A DNA stretch of 64,000 nucleotides. It comes from Gilliamella sp. ESL0405 (GTDB lineage Bacteria > Pseudomonadota > Gammaproteobacteria > Enterobacterales > Orbaceae). The position numbers were made by a program, and so were the translations under genes. How positions within the stretch are numbered: the first letter of the stretch is position 1; each line of letters starts with the position of its first letter. Under the pieces are notes generated by a model. That model worked only from the letters and a program-made list of their open reading frames with translations, was not told the origin of the DNA and did not search any database. Positions 49,131-58,112 of this stretch are shown here, in pieces. Location: assembly GCF_019469205.1 (NCBI RefSeq), contig NZ_CP048265.1, forward strand, positions 868,001 through 932,000, written 5' to 3'.

Positions 49131-49576
49131 ATTTTAGATTACCTAATGTTTCAATTTCAATATGTGTGTATAATGTTAAAATTTATTCACGACACTGTTA
49201 AAAGTGAAGCTCTATTTTCTTAATAATAGTGTGAGATAGGTTTGAAAAAATTTATCGTTTTTAAGTGAATTTGTAAGAGTATGATGAAAATAGTTTCAGC
49301 TCAAATTCTTACTTCATGCCTTTTTAAATAAATTGCCGTTTTTTAGAAACATTATTCTGTTAATTATAATTTATAGAAATTAGTTTAAGCATTACTTTGT
49401 GTATTATTGTTTTTGAGTAATGTATTTTCTTAAGATGACAGAGTAATTTTAAAAAGATATACTTACCAAAATCATATAAATTATTTACATTAAATATACA
49501 AATATATATTGCTTATTGTCATAAACAGAATATGTATGCATATCATTTTTATACATTTAAAAGGTTTTAAATACTT
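49131..49576. other. Non-coding AT-rich gap before the glycan locus
   Basis: About 445 bp with no ORF or RNA I can support and no JUMPstart-like element. Base composition becomes visibly more A+T-rich here, marking the left edge of the glycan locus. AAAAGGT at 49559 is a possible ribosome-binding site for the next gene. Confidence 0.5.
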
Positions 49577-51529
49577 ATGCTAGATAAAGTAAAAAAATTA
49601 ATTGACACTCATGAAATAATTTCGTTTGATATTTTTGACACTCTATTATTAAGAATATATGCAAAACCTACAGATTTATTTTTGCATATGGAAAAGCTTT
49701 ATAATATTCCTGGTTTTTTTAAAGCTCGAATAGCGGCTGAAACTAATGCTAGAGCCCACACTTCAGCAGAAGAAATAACATTAGATGAGATATATCAACA
49801 ATTACCAGATTATTTCCGAACCTTTAAATGTAAAGAAATAGAGCATGAAATAGCGGCTTTAAAAGTCAATAAAGATATTTATCAAGTTTACAAATATGCC
49901 TTGAAGAAAAAAAAGAAAATAATTATCACTTCAGACATGTACTTGCCAAAAGATATATTAATAAATGTTTTACATAAAAATGGTTATAACAAATATGATC
50001 ATTTTTATTTATCTTCTGAAACTTTAGTTACAAAACACAATGGCACACTTTATACACTTATTTTAAATGATTTAAATATAACTGCTCCTAATACACTATT
50101 ACATATTGGGGATAATTATTATTCAGATTATGAAAGAGCGATAGAGAAAGGAATTGATGCTTATCATTACAAAAAAGCAATAGATCAGTTATTTGAAAGC
50201 AATATACGTACTAAAATGTACTATGATCAAAATCCTAATGATGTTGGTGCCTCAATATTGCTTGGATTACTTGCTTATAATCATCTAAAATTTGATAAAA
50301 ATTATTGGAAAAACTTTGGTTATAATTACGCCGGACCGACCGTATTTTCATATGTTTATTGGTTAAAAAAGTCATTCGAAAAAGATAATATAAATAATGC
50401 ACTTTTCGTTGCTAGAGATGGATATTCATTAAAAAAAGTGTTTGATCTAATGAATGATGATGAAGTTAAATCGAGTTATATTTATGCACCGAGGGTATTG
50501 AGTACTCTGTTTTATCTAGATTTTAATCAAAATAAGTATATTGATCCCAATGAAAAATTTTCAGCAGTCAAAAATATATTATCTCACTATAAAGAACGAA
50601 ATGATATTTTAAAAGAAAAAACACCTAATATCACTTCAACTGAAGAAGGTGTCGCTTTTATTGAGCAACATATTGATATATACAAGAAACTTGCTGAAGA
50701 GGAAACTAAATCTTATAAAGATTATATAGAAAATTTATCTTTAAAAGAAAATCTCGCTATTATCGATACCTGTTCAATTAATTTATCATCGCAAAGATTG
50801 ATTGAAAAAATAATAGGGAAGCAACTTTATGGATACTACTTTTTGTTACAAGCTAATGAAAATACAAATATTAATCTAGATGATTATATATTAAGAGCTT
50901 ATCGAGAAGATAAATTTTCATGGATAAAAGATTGGGATGTCATGGAATTTTTTATGACATCACCTGAACCGCCAATCAAAGATTTTAGAAATGGAAACCC
51001 AATCTATAAAAAGCCAGATAATAATGACAAAATTCGTAGTGAAATTTATCCTGTTCTGTCTGAAGGTATAGTAGAATTTGCGAAGGATTTATTGTCTTCA
51101 TTTCCAAATTGGAATCCATTCATTACGTGGAAAAATATTTTCGATTGGGTAAATATTTTTTGCTCTGTTTCCACTCCAAAAGATAAAAAGATGCTTGCTA
51201 ATGTCAATCATGCTTTTGATTTTAATCATGAAAAATATGTTCCAATCTGTAAAGAATGGTATAATTTTGAATATGAGAATAAAATTCAGATCAAAAATAA
51301 ATTCAAAATAGCTAATTTAGTCGTTTTAAAAAAATTATCTAAGAAGAATGTATCATCATATTTTTTCTTTAATCTGCCAATCTTAACAATTAATAAGGAA
51401 AATAAGCGTATCAATTATCATTTGTTCAAATATATTCCGGTTTATAAAAGGAAAGAAAAGAAGAACAAAATGAAATATTATGCTTTCAACCTACCTATTT
51501 TAACAATTACTAAGAAATATTATCGATAA
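49577..51529 (+). CDS. HAD-like protein of the surface-glycan locus
   Basis: 650 residues. The N-terminal 200 residues form a HAD-type domain: ISFDIFDTLLLR (motif I, nucleophile Asp18), ITSDMYLPKD and HIGDNYYSDYERA. The +2 acid/base position of motif I is Phe20 instead of Asp, so ordinary phosphatase chemistry is uncertain. The middle (about 235-560) has LFVARDGYSLKKVFDLM and FFMTSPEPPIKDF, known to me only as part of proteins in polysaccharide clusters. The last 60 residues repeat an aromatic/basic motif (YFFFNLPILTINKE, YYAFNLPILTITKK). Specific function unknown; probably glycan synthesis or transfer. Confidence 0.75.
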   Translation: MLDKVKKLIDTHEIISFDIFDTLLLRIYAKPTDLFLHMEKLYNIPGFFKARIAAETNARAHTSAEEITLDEIYQQLPDYFRTFKCKEIEHEIAALKVNKDIYQVYKYALKKKKKIIITSDMYLPKDILINVLHKNGYNKYDHFYLSSETLVTKHNGTLYTLILNDLNITAPNTLLHIGDNYYSDYERAIEKGIDAYHYKKAIDQLFESNIRTKMYYDQNPNDVGASILLGLLAYNHLKFDKNYWKNFGYNYAGPTVFSYVYWLKKSFEKDNINNALFVARDGYSLKKVFDLMNDDEVKSSYIYAPRVLSTLFYLDFNQNKYIDPNEKFSAVKNILSHYKERNDILKEKTPNITSTEEGVAFIEQHIDIYKKLAEEETKSYKDYIENLSLKENLAIIDTCSINLSSQRLIEKIIGKQLYGYYFLLQANENTNINLDDYILRAYREDKFSWIKDWDVMEFFMTSPEPPIKDFRNGNPIYKKPDNNDKIRSEIYPVLSEGIVEFAKDLLSSFPNWNPFITWKNIFDWVNIFCSVSTPKDKKMLANVNHAFDFNHEKYVPICKEWYNFEYENKIQIKNKFKIANLVVLKKLSKKNVSSYFFFNLPILTINKENKRINYHLFKYIPVYKRKEKKNKMKYYAFNLPILTITKKYYR

Positions 51530-51558
51530 AAATATCAATTTTTAGGAAAACATTAACG

Positions 51559-53826
51559 ATGAAAAGTAGTTATATAAATTTTGTTTTAACTGGTGATAAT
51601 AATTATGTAGCTCCATTAGGTGTTTGTATGACTTCTATTCTGCTTAACCTAGCTGAGAATAGACGAGCACGTTTTTTTGTATTTGTTCAAGGTTTTACTA
51701 AAGATGATAAGAAGCGGCTTGAAGATGTAAAAAAAGTGAGGCCGTGCGAAATCATTTTTGTCGAGATGGAAGATTACATTCATCTTTTTGACTGTATCGA
51801 TACTAGTAAATTTGTTTTGCAATATGTTAATCTTGTTGTTTATTATAGATTATTAATGCTAGATATATTACCAGATGATGTTGATAAATGTTTTTATATT
51901 GATGGTGATATGATTATTGATTCTGATCTTTCTTATTTATATGATAAGTTTGATGAAGAAAACGTTATGGGTGCTGTTGTTGAAATACTTGCTATGCAAT
52001 ATAGAGATAGTATTTTAAAACATTTTATGGAATGGAAAGATCTAAAAAATTTTCAGAATAATCCATTAAAATATCCTTATTTCAATGCTGGTTTCTTTTT
52101 ATTAAATGTTAAAAAAGCAAAAGAATTAGAATTATTCAAAAAAGCTTTTGAATTTTTAGATAATCACCCAAATCCTCCGTACGCAGATCAAGATACACTT
52201 AATTATATTGTTGGTCAGACTCATCCACACTTATTAGAACATTTTCCTCCTTCATATAATGTGTTTTGTGATATGCATCACGACATTGATTTATACTATG
52301 ATGCTTTTTACGATAAGAAAGATATCCAAGAAGCCTTCAATCATCCTAGGATCTATCACTATGGTGGAGCTAACAAGCCTTGGATAAATCGAAAAGTTAG
52401 ATTTTTTTATTCAGTATGGTGGCGATATTGTCATTTATCTCCATGGTCAGATTTGCCAGAGCCTGAACCGGAAGAAATCTATCATGAGGAATTAATAAAT
52501 ACAACGCCAAATACAAATAATTCTGATGAGCATAAAAACCTTAATAATCCAAATAACTCATGTTCAACTTTTAAATTATTTAATTTTATTCCGCTGTTTA
52601 AGAAAAAGATTAAATATAATGAGAAAAAATATTACTTTTTAGGTATACGCTTGTATTCTAAGAAACAAGTAAATTCTTATTTCAAATGCTACCGAATTTT
52701 AGGACTGAAATTTAAAAAAATCAATTTGCAGAAAATGTTTGAATTCAAAATTGAAGATGTGAAAAACGTCATGAATTGGCATTTTCAAGACTCAAAAAAT
52801 AGAGCTGATTGGTTATATGATAAATTGATGCATCATGTTGATTGTCAATTACAAGGATTGCGAGATGATATTCATTTAGCGATTAATAATTCTGATAATC
52901 CAACAAATACAATGAATGACGAATATAACCAATTATTAAATTCTAAATTTGAAAATATTAAAAATGAAATCAATGATATAAATGACAAATTTATTGACAT
53001 TAAAAATGAGTTCGATTTGATATCAAAAAATAGTTTAGAAAATTTTGCTTCATTGAATAAAAACCTTGAAACTGAAGTTAATAAACTTGTAGCTGATAAT
53101 TTAGATACAAAACAAAGTCTAACTGTTCGAATGCAGGGTTTAGATAAAAAAATAAGTATTAATAATTCTGTGTTTATCACTCATCAAAAAACTTTCTTAC
53201 CATATAAAAATATGTTTAATGGTAAAGAAATTGCAATACTTGCTACAGGTCCATCTTTGAATCATTATGTACCTATCCCTAATGTGATCCACATTGGAGT
53301 AAATAGAGCGTACAAATTTGATAAAGTAGATTTTGATTTTTTATTTATCCAGGATATTTCCGGATTAAAAGATGAAATTGCAAACATAAATCAGTATGGC
53401 CAAGGTAAATGTCAGAAATTTTATGGCGATGTACTAACAATGGAAACTTGTGCAATACCTGAAAGCTATTTAATTAAATATGGTGCAAAGCGTTATTATA
53501 CGGGTGGAATGCATACACCATTTGTGAGGGATATTTCTTCTTGCTTGTTACCGGATTTCGGTTCGGTGGTTTTTGCTGCTCTAGCATTTGCCCTATATAC
53601 CAATCCTAAGAAAATTTATTTAGTTGGATGTGATTGTAGTGAAGATGGTTACTTTGATGATAATAAAAAATCAATATCACCTTCTTTAAAAGGTGATTTG
53701 CCAAATATTTTACAAGGTTGGCAAAATTTCAAAACCTTTGCTAATCATGTTTATCCAGATACTGAAATAGTTTCTGTTAACCCTGTAGGTTTGAAAGGAT
53801 TATTTCAGGAAATTGAGGTAAAATAA
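51559..53826 (+). CDS. GT8 glycosyltransferase fused to a DUF115-like domain
   Basis: 755 residues. Residues 1-310 are a retaining GT8 domain like LPS galactosyl/glucosyltransferases: FVLTGDNNYVAPLGVCM, metal-binding DGD in FYIDGDMIID, YFNAGFFLLN, ADQDTLNYI, HYGGANKPW and SPW. Then come aromatic/basic tail motifs (KLFNFIPLFKKK, YFLGIRLYSKK), a polar, probably coiled-coil stretch (about 440-530), and a C-terminal domain (about 553-750) with ILATGPSLNHY, GVNRAY and VYLVGCDCSEDG-like KIYLVGCDCSEDG, resembling DUF115/MAF-type or sialyltransferase-like proteins. Two transfer steps may be joined in one polypeptide. Cytosolic, 29 bp after the HAD gene. Confidence 0.8.
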   Translation: MKSSYINFVLTGDNNYVAPLGVCMTSILLNLAENRRARFFVFVQGFTKDDKKRLEDVKKVRPCEIIFVEMEDYIHLFDCIDTSKFVLQYVNLVVYYRLLMLDILPDDVDKCFYIDGDMIIDSDLSYLYDKFDEENVMGAVVEILAMQYRDSILKHFMEWKDLKNFQNNPLKYPYFNAGFFLLNVKKAKELELFKKAFEFLDNHPNPPYADQDTLNYIVGQTHPHLLEHFPPSYNVFCDMHHDIDLYYDAFYDKKDIQEAFNHPRIYHYGGANKPWINRKVRFFYSVWWRYCHLSPWSDLPEPEPEEIYHEELINTTPNTNNSDEHKNLNNPNNSCSTFKLFNFIPLFKKKIKYNEKKYYFLGIRLYSKKQVNSYFKCYRILGLKFKKINLQKMFEFKIEDVKNVMNWHFQDSKNRADWLYDKLMHHVDCQLQGLRDDIHLAINNSDNPTNTMNDEYNQLLNSKFENIKNEINDINDKFIDIKNEFDLISKNSLENFASLNKNLETEVNKLVADNLDTKQSLTVRMQGLDKKISINNSVFITHQKTFLPYKNMFNGKEIAILATGPSLNHYVPIPNVIHIGVNRAYKFDKVDFDFLFIQDISGLKDEIANINQYGQGKCQKFYGDVLTMETCAIPESYLIKYGAKRYYTGGMHTPFVRDISSCLLPDFGSVVFAALAFALYTNPKKIYLVGCDCSEDGYFDDNKKSISPSLKGDLPNILQGWQNFKTFANHVYPDTEIVSVNPVGLKGLFQEIEVK

Positions 53827-53865
53827 TGTTTAATCTAATTAGCTCAGATAAATTTTGATAAATTT

Positions 53866-54957
53866 ATGGATGTGTTTCCAATACTTACTGTGATTATACC
53901 TGTATATAATACAGCTAATTATTTAAAAAGATGTTTAGATAGCGTCATTAATCAAACAATAAATGATATTGAAATAATATGTATTAATGACGGATCTACC
54001 GATGATTCTTTATCTATTTTAGAAAAATATCAAGAAATAGATCATAGAATCAAAATCATTTCGAAACAAAATGAAGGTTTATCTGTAGCTAGAAATGTTG
54101 GTATATCAAATGCTTCAGGAAAATTTATTACATTTGTTGATTCTGACGATTATATCGAAATAAATACTTATGAATTAGCTCTCCAACACTTCAACTCAGA
54201 TGATATAGATGCAGTTTATTTTTCAACTAATTTAGTATTTGAATCTCAATGTACTGATGCGAATCAGGAAAAATATTATATCCATAAATATCATGGGATT
54301 ATTAGTTTAACTCCCGAGATTTTAAAAAATATGGATGTGTGTGCATGGAATAAAATTTACAAGCAAGAGCTTATAAAAGAATATAAAATCAGCTTTCCTA
54401 ATGGTTTGTTATACGAAGACAATCCTTTTTTTTGGTCATACATGTTAGTTTCTCATAAAGTGTATTTTATGAATGAAAAGCTATATAACTACACGATACG
54501 AGATAATTCAATTATGGGATTAACCTCAAAAAGAAAAATTGAAAAATTAGGAAAATATAATAATGGATTAGACAAATTATTATGTTTTGAATATCTTTTA
54601 AAATTCATTTTCAAATGGAATTTATTTTCAAAAATTGAACCAATATTATGTGATTTATTTGAAAAAAATCTTTGGGATGGCCTTTATTATGCAAAAAAGA
54701 ATGGCAGAAAAAAAGTATTATCCAAAGCAACGGATTTAGTAAATAAATTTCAATTACTTGATTTTTATCCTACAAATCCTTTTATTATTTCATTGTATAA
54801 AAAAAATTATTCCCGCATTGAAAATGTCAACTCTCTTTTTCTAAATCTTTGGCAAAGAATGATTGGGGTTTGGAAAACAGATAAATGCTACATAATTTGT
54901 TTTTTAGGAATAAAAATAAAAGTCAAAACTAAGCCTAACAAAATCAAAAATAACTAA
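53866..54957 (+). CDS. GT2-family glycosyltransferase
   Basis: 363 residues. GT-A domain with LTVIIPVYNTANYLKRCLDSV, INDGSTDDSL, SVARNVGISNASG and the metal site FVDSDDYIE. AWNKIYKQELI and LLYEDNPFFW follow, as in bacterial LOS/capsule GT2 enzymes. The C-terminal tail CFLGIKIKVKTK matches the tail type of its neighbours. It transfers a sugar from a nucleotide donor to the growing glycan; sugar and linkage cannot be told. Confidence 0.88.
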   Translation: MDVFPILTVIIPVYNTANYLKRCLDSVINQTINDIEIICINDGSTDDSLSILEKYQEIDHRIKIISKQNEGLSVARNVGISNASGKFITFVDSDDYIEINTYELALQHFNSDDIDAVYFSTNLVFESQCTDANQEKYYIHKYHGIISLTPEILKNMDVCAWNKIYKQELIKEYKISFPNGLLYEDNPFFWSYMLVSHKVYFMNEKLYNYTIRDNSIMGLTSKRKIEKLGKYNNGLDKLLCFEYLLKFIFKWNLFSKIEPILCDLFEKNLWDGLYYAKKNGRKKVLSKATDLVNKFQLLDFYPTNPFIISLYKKNYSRIENVNSLFLNLWQRMIGVWKTDKCYIICFLGIKIKVKTKPNKIKNN

Positions 54958-55049
54958 TGTTAGTTTTATAATCGCATAATTTATCTAATTATATAATTAG
55001 GAAAAATTTAATTCCAAATAATAACGTGATAAATATAAAGAAATCTAAA

Positions 55050-56108
55050 ATGAAAGTAAAAACAAGAATTGAAGCGCTAGATGGACTTAGATTTCTAGCT
55101 TGCATGATGGTTATTTTTTATCATTATTTCTTTGCTAGCCCATTATCCGGTTTTATTCCTGAAAGTTATGCTATTAATGCCTTATATTTCGGGGATTTTG
55201 GGGTAGATATTTTTTTTCTAATTAGTGGATTTGTCATTTCATTATCATCAGAAGGAAAAAGTTCATTTGGTTTTATAAAATCCAGAATAAATAGAATTGT
55301 CCCTACTTTTGTCATTTTTGGTTTGATAATTTATGTCTTTTCTATTTCTGTTCCTATGATTGATCCTTTGGAAAGAATAGTATCACTGCTTTATAGTCTT
55401 ACATTTTTTCCACAAGCTTTTGGCCATGCTTTTTTCAGTAGTATTTATTGGACGATACAAATTGAAGTTACTTTTTATATTTTAGTTTTTATTATGATGC
55501 AATTGGATTTATGGAAAAGATACAAAAATCAAATATGCTTCATTTGGATTATCATTTCTTTTATTAATCAGTTTGTTTTAAATTCAACTATAATTAATTA
55601 TGTTCTGCTTACACAATATGCAGGTCATTTTGTTGCTGGTATTGTTATCTTTAACATGAGAAAAAATAAATGTGAGCCATCAGATATCATATTGATTCTT
55701 TTCAGCACGATATTAATTTATAATCGAATGGTATATTTTAATAATACTGATGCTATTAATTTATTCCACTATCAAGTATCACATGTCGCTTTATTACTTT
55801 CTGCTGTTTGTGTAGTCTCGTTAGTTTGGTATGCTTCTAACTTAAATGGCGTAGGCAAATATTATAATTTGATCAAGTTTTTAGGTGCAATGACTTATCC
55901 TTTATATTTAATTCATTCTGATATCGGTTTTTGGTCTCATGCGATATTTGAGCGTTTATTATGGGATAAATATCCGTTCACCCGCGAAATAATTGGTTAT
56001 GGTATGACAATTTTTATTGCTTTATTTGTATCTTTCCTTATATCTGCTATTTATATTAAATATCTTGATAAACCGATTAATAAACTCTTTAATAAAATTT
56101 GGCATTAG
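55050..56108 (+). CDS. Acyltransferase 3 family membrane protein (OafA/YrhL-like)
   Basis: About 352 residues (360 if the GTG at 55026 is used; no clear ribosome site decides, ATG 55050 aligns better with the family start EALDGLRFLACMMVIFYHY). About ten membrane helices. Catalytic His is in FYHYFF, with Arg in SRINRIVPTF. Such enzymes add acetyl or similar groups to surface glycans. It probably decorates the product of the neighbouring transferases. Confidence 0.88.
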   Translation: MKVKTRIEALDGLRFLACMMVIFYHYFFASPLSGFIPESYAINALYFGDFGVDIFFLISGFVISLSSEGKSSFGFIKSRINRIVPTFVIFGLIIYVFSISVPMIDPLERIVSLLYSLTFFPQAFGHAFFSSIYWTIQIEVTFYILVFIMMQLDLWKRYKNQICFIWIIISFINQFVLNSTIINYVLLTQYAGHFVAGIVIFNMRKNKCEPSDIILILFSTILIYNRMVYFNNTDAINLFHYQVSHVALLLSAVCVVSLVWYASNLNGVGKYYNLIKFLGAMTYPLYLIHSDIGFWSHAIFERLLWDKYPFTREIIGYGMTIFIALFVSFLISAIYIKYLDKPINKLFNKIWH

Positions 56109-56359
56109 ATAATCACTAACTCATTTATTAATAGTTCTAACTTCTAACCTTAACTTGTTAATTATAATATATTGCTATATAGAAATTTATATTTACACTC
56201 TATAGCTTTTTTTGTTGTTAAATATAAATAATGCGAAGATATAAACTTTATTTAATATTCTTTATCTAATTATAAATACGAAATTTTTAATAAAACTAAC
56301 TTCAATAGTTACATTTATAGTATAATAAGTACAATTGTTATTACGTCATAGTGTTCGCA

Positions 56360-58096
56360 ATGTCTCAAAAATATAACTCTTACACGACTCTTAAAAAGCT
56401 TTGGCCATTCATTAAACCTTATAGAAAAGCATTGTTTGTAGCTATTTTCGGGTTGTTACTAAATGCTGCAACCGATGCTACTTTAATATCATTAACTAAA
56501 CCATTATTAGACAACGGGCTAATGGGGAAAAATTATCCACTATTGATAACTATTGCTTTTGGTATTATTGGCTTGATCGGATTAAGAGGAATTTCTAATT
56601 ACGCTTCTACTTATTGCCTTTCGTGGTTATCAGGTAAAGTAATAACAAATTTTAGACAGATGATATTTGATCATTTAGTAAAAAGCCCGGTTAGTTTTCA
56701 TGATCAACAATCTGTTGGCGGGCTTGTTTCTGTTATCACATATAATACACAAATGTTATCAAAGGCTTCTTCAGATGCATTAATAATACTTATCCGTGAG
56801 ATAGCTTATGCAGTTGGATTATGTATCGTTATGCTTTATGGTAGTTGGAAGTTAGCATCAGTACTTATTATTCTTGTGCCTTTAATTATCTTTATTGCTC
56901 AATTCATTGCTAAACGATTCAGAAAAACTATTGCATCTATGCAACAAGGTATGGGGCAAATCTCGATTGCAAGTGATGAAATGTTGAAAGGACACAAAGA
57001 AATTTTAATATTCAATGCAAAAAAATACGAAAAAAATAATTTTTATAAACTTAATGACGGTTTTCGTAGAGGAATGTTAAAAATTGAAGTTATATCCAGA
57101 TTATCGACACCTCTTATACAATTGATTGCCACATTAGGGTTAGGTTTTGTATTATATTTAGTTGCTAATCAAAGCTTAGATATTACACCAGGATCTTTTA
57201 CTGTTGTTTTCTCTGCTATGGTGGCTGTTATGCGCCCATTACGAGAATTAACCAGTTTACATGTGGAGTTACAAAAAGGTTCGATGGCCTGCGAGTCATT
57301 ATTTGGGCTTTTGAATTCTCCATTAGAAGATGATAAGGGAACTATTGTAGCTAATAATATAAAAGGCAATATTGAATTTAAACATGTAACTTTTACATAT
57401 CCGACTCGAAATACTCCTGCACTAAATGATATTTCTCTAAATATACAAGCTGGGCAAACAATTGCTTTAGTTGGGCGTTCAGGTGCAGGTAAATCTACTA
57501 TCGCAAACCTAATTCCACGATTTTATGATGTATCACAAGGTGAAATTCTTTTAGATTCAATTGATATTAAAGAATATACGTTAAAGTCACTGCGTCATCA
57601 AATTGGTTATGTCTCCCAACGGGTACATTTGTTTAATGGGACTATTGCAGAAAATATTAGCTATGGCGAAAAAGATAAATATAGTCGTGAAGATATTATT
57701 CAAGCAGCTAAATTAGCCAATGCAATGGAGTTTATCGATAAATTAGAATCAGGTATAGATACAGAAGTTGGTGATAATGGGATTCTTTTATCAGGTGGGC
57801 AAAGACAAAGAATAGCTATTGCTCGAGTACTTTTACGAAATAATCCTATATTAATTCTTGATGAAGCAACTTCAGCTTTAGATAATGAATCCGAGAAGTT
57901 AGTTCAAGATGCGATTGAAATCCTTCAAAAAAATCGTACGTCAATTATAATCGCCCATCGTTTATCAACAATTGAAAAGGCAGATAGAATTCTAGTGATT
58001 GATGATGGAAAAGTTGTTGAAGATGGCAATCATATATCATTGATCGATTTAGATGGAATTTATGCACAAATGCATAAAATGCAATTTAACTCATAA
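56360..58096 (+). CDS. MsbA-type ABC exporter, divergent copy
   Basis: 578 residues from ATG 56360 (a GTG at 56351 is possible). Half-transporter: six membrane helices (about 20-310) and an ABC domain with Walker A GRSGAGKST, Q-loop YVSQRVHLFN, signature LSGGQRQR, Walker B ILILDEATSALD and H-loop IAHRLS. All ATPase residues are intact. It differs from E. coli MsbA more than the next gene does (for example NGTIAENISYG for NDTVANNIAY). It may export a variant lipid-linked glycan or heterodimerise with its neighbour. Confidence 0.85.
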   Translation: MSQKYNSYTTLKKLWPFIKPYRKALFVAIFGLLLNAATDATLISLTKPLLDNGLMGKNYPLLITIAFGIIGLIGLRGISNYASTYCLSWLSGKVITNFRQMIFDHLVKSPVSFHDQQSVGGLVSVITYNTQMLSKASSDALIILIREIAYAVGLCIVMLYGSWKLASVLIILVPLIIFIAQFIAKRFRKTIASMQQGMGQISIASDEMLKGHKEILIFNAKKYEKNNFYKLNDGFRRGMLKIEVISRLSTPLIQLIATLGLGFVLYLVANQSLDITPGSFTVVFSAMVAVMRPLRELTSLHVELQKGSMACESLFGLLNSPLEDDKGTIVANNIKGNIEFKHVTFTYPTRNTPALNDISLNIQAGQTIALVGRSGAGKSTIANLIPRFYDVSQGEILLDSIDIKEYTLKSLRHQIGYVSQRVHLFNGTIAENISYGEKDKYSREDIIQAAKLANAMEFIDKLESGIDTEVGDNGILLSGGQRQRIAIARVLLRNNPILILDEATSALDNESEKLVQDAIEILQKNRTSIIIAHRLSTIEKADRILVIDDGKVVEDGNHISLIDLDGIYAQMHKMQFNS

Positions 58097-58112
58097 TTTG
58101 AAAAAATGACTA

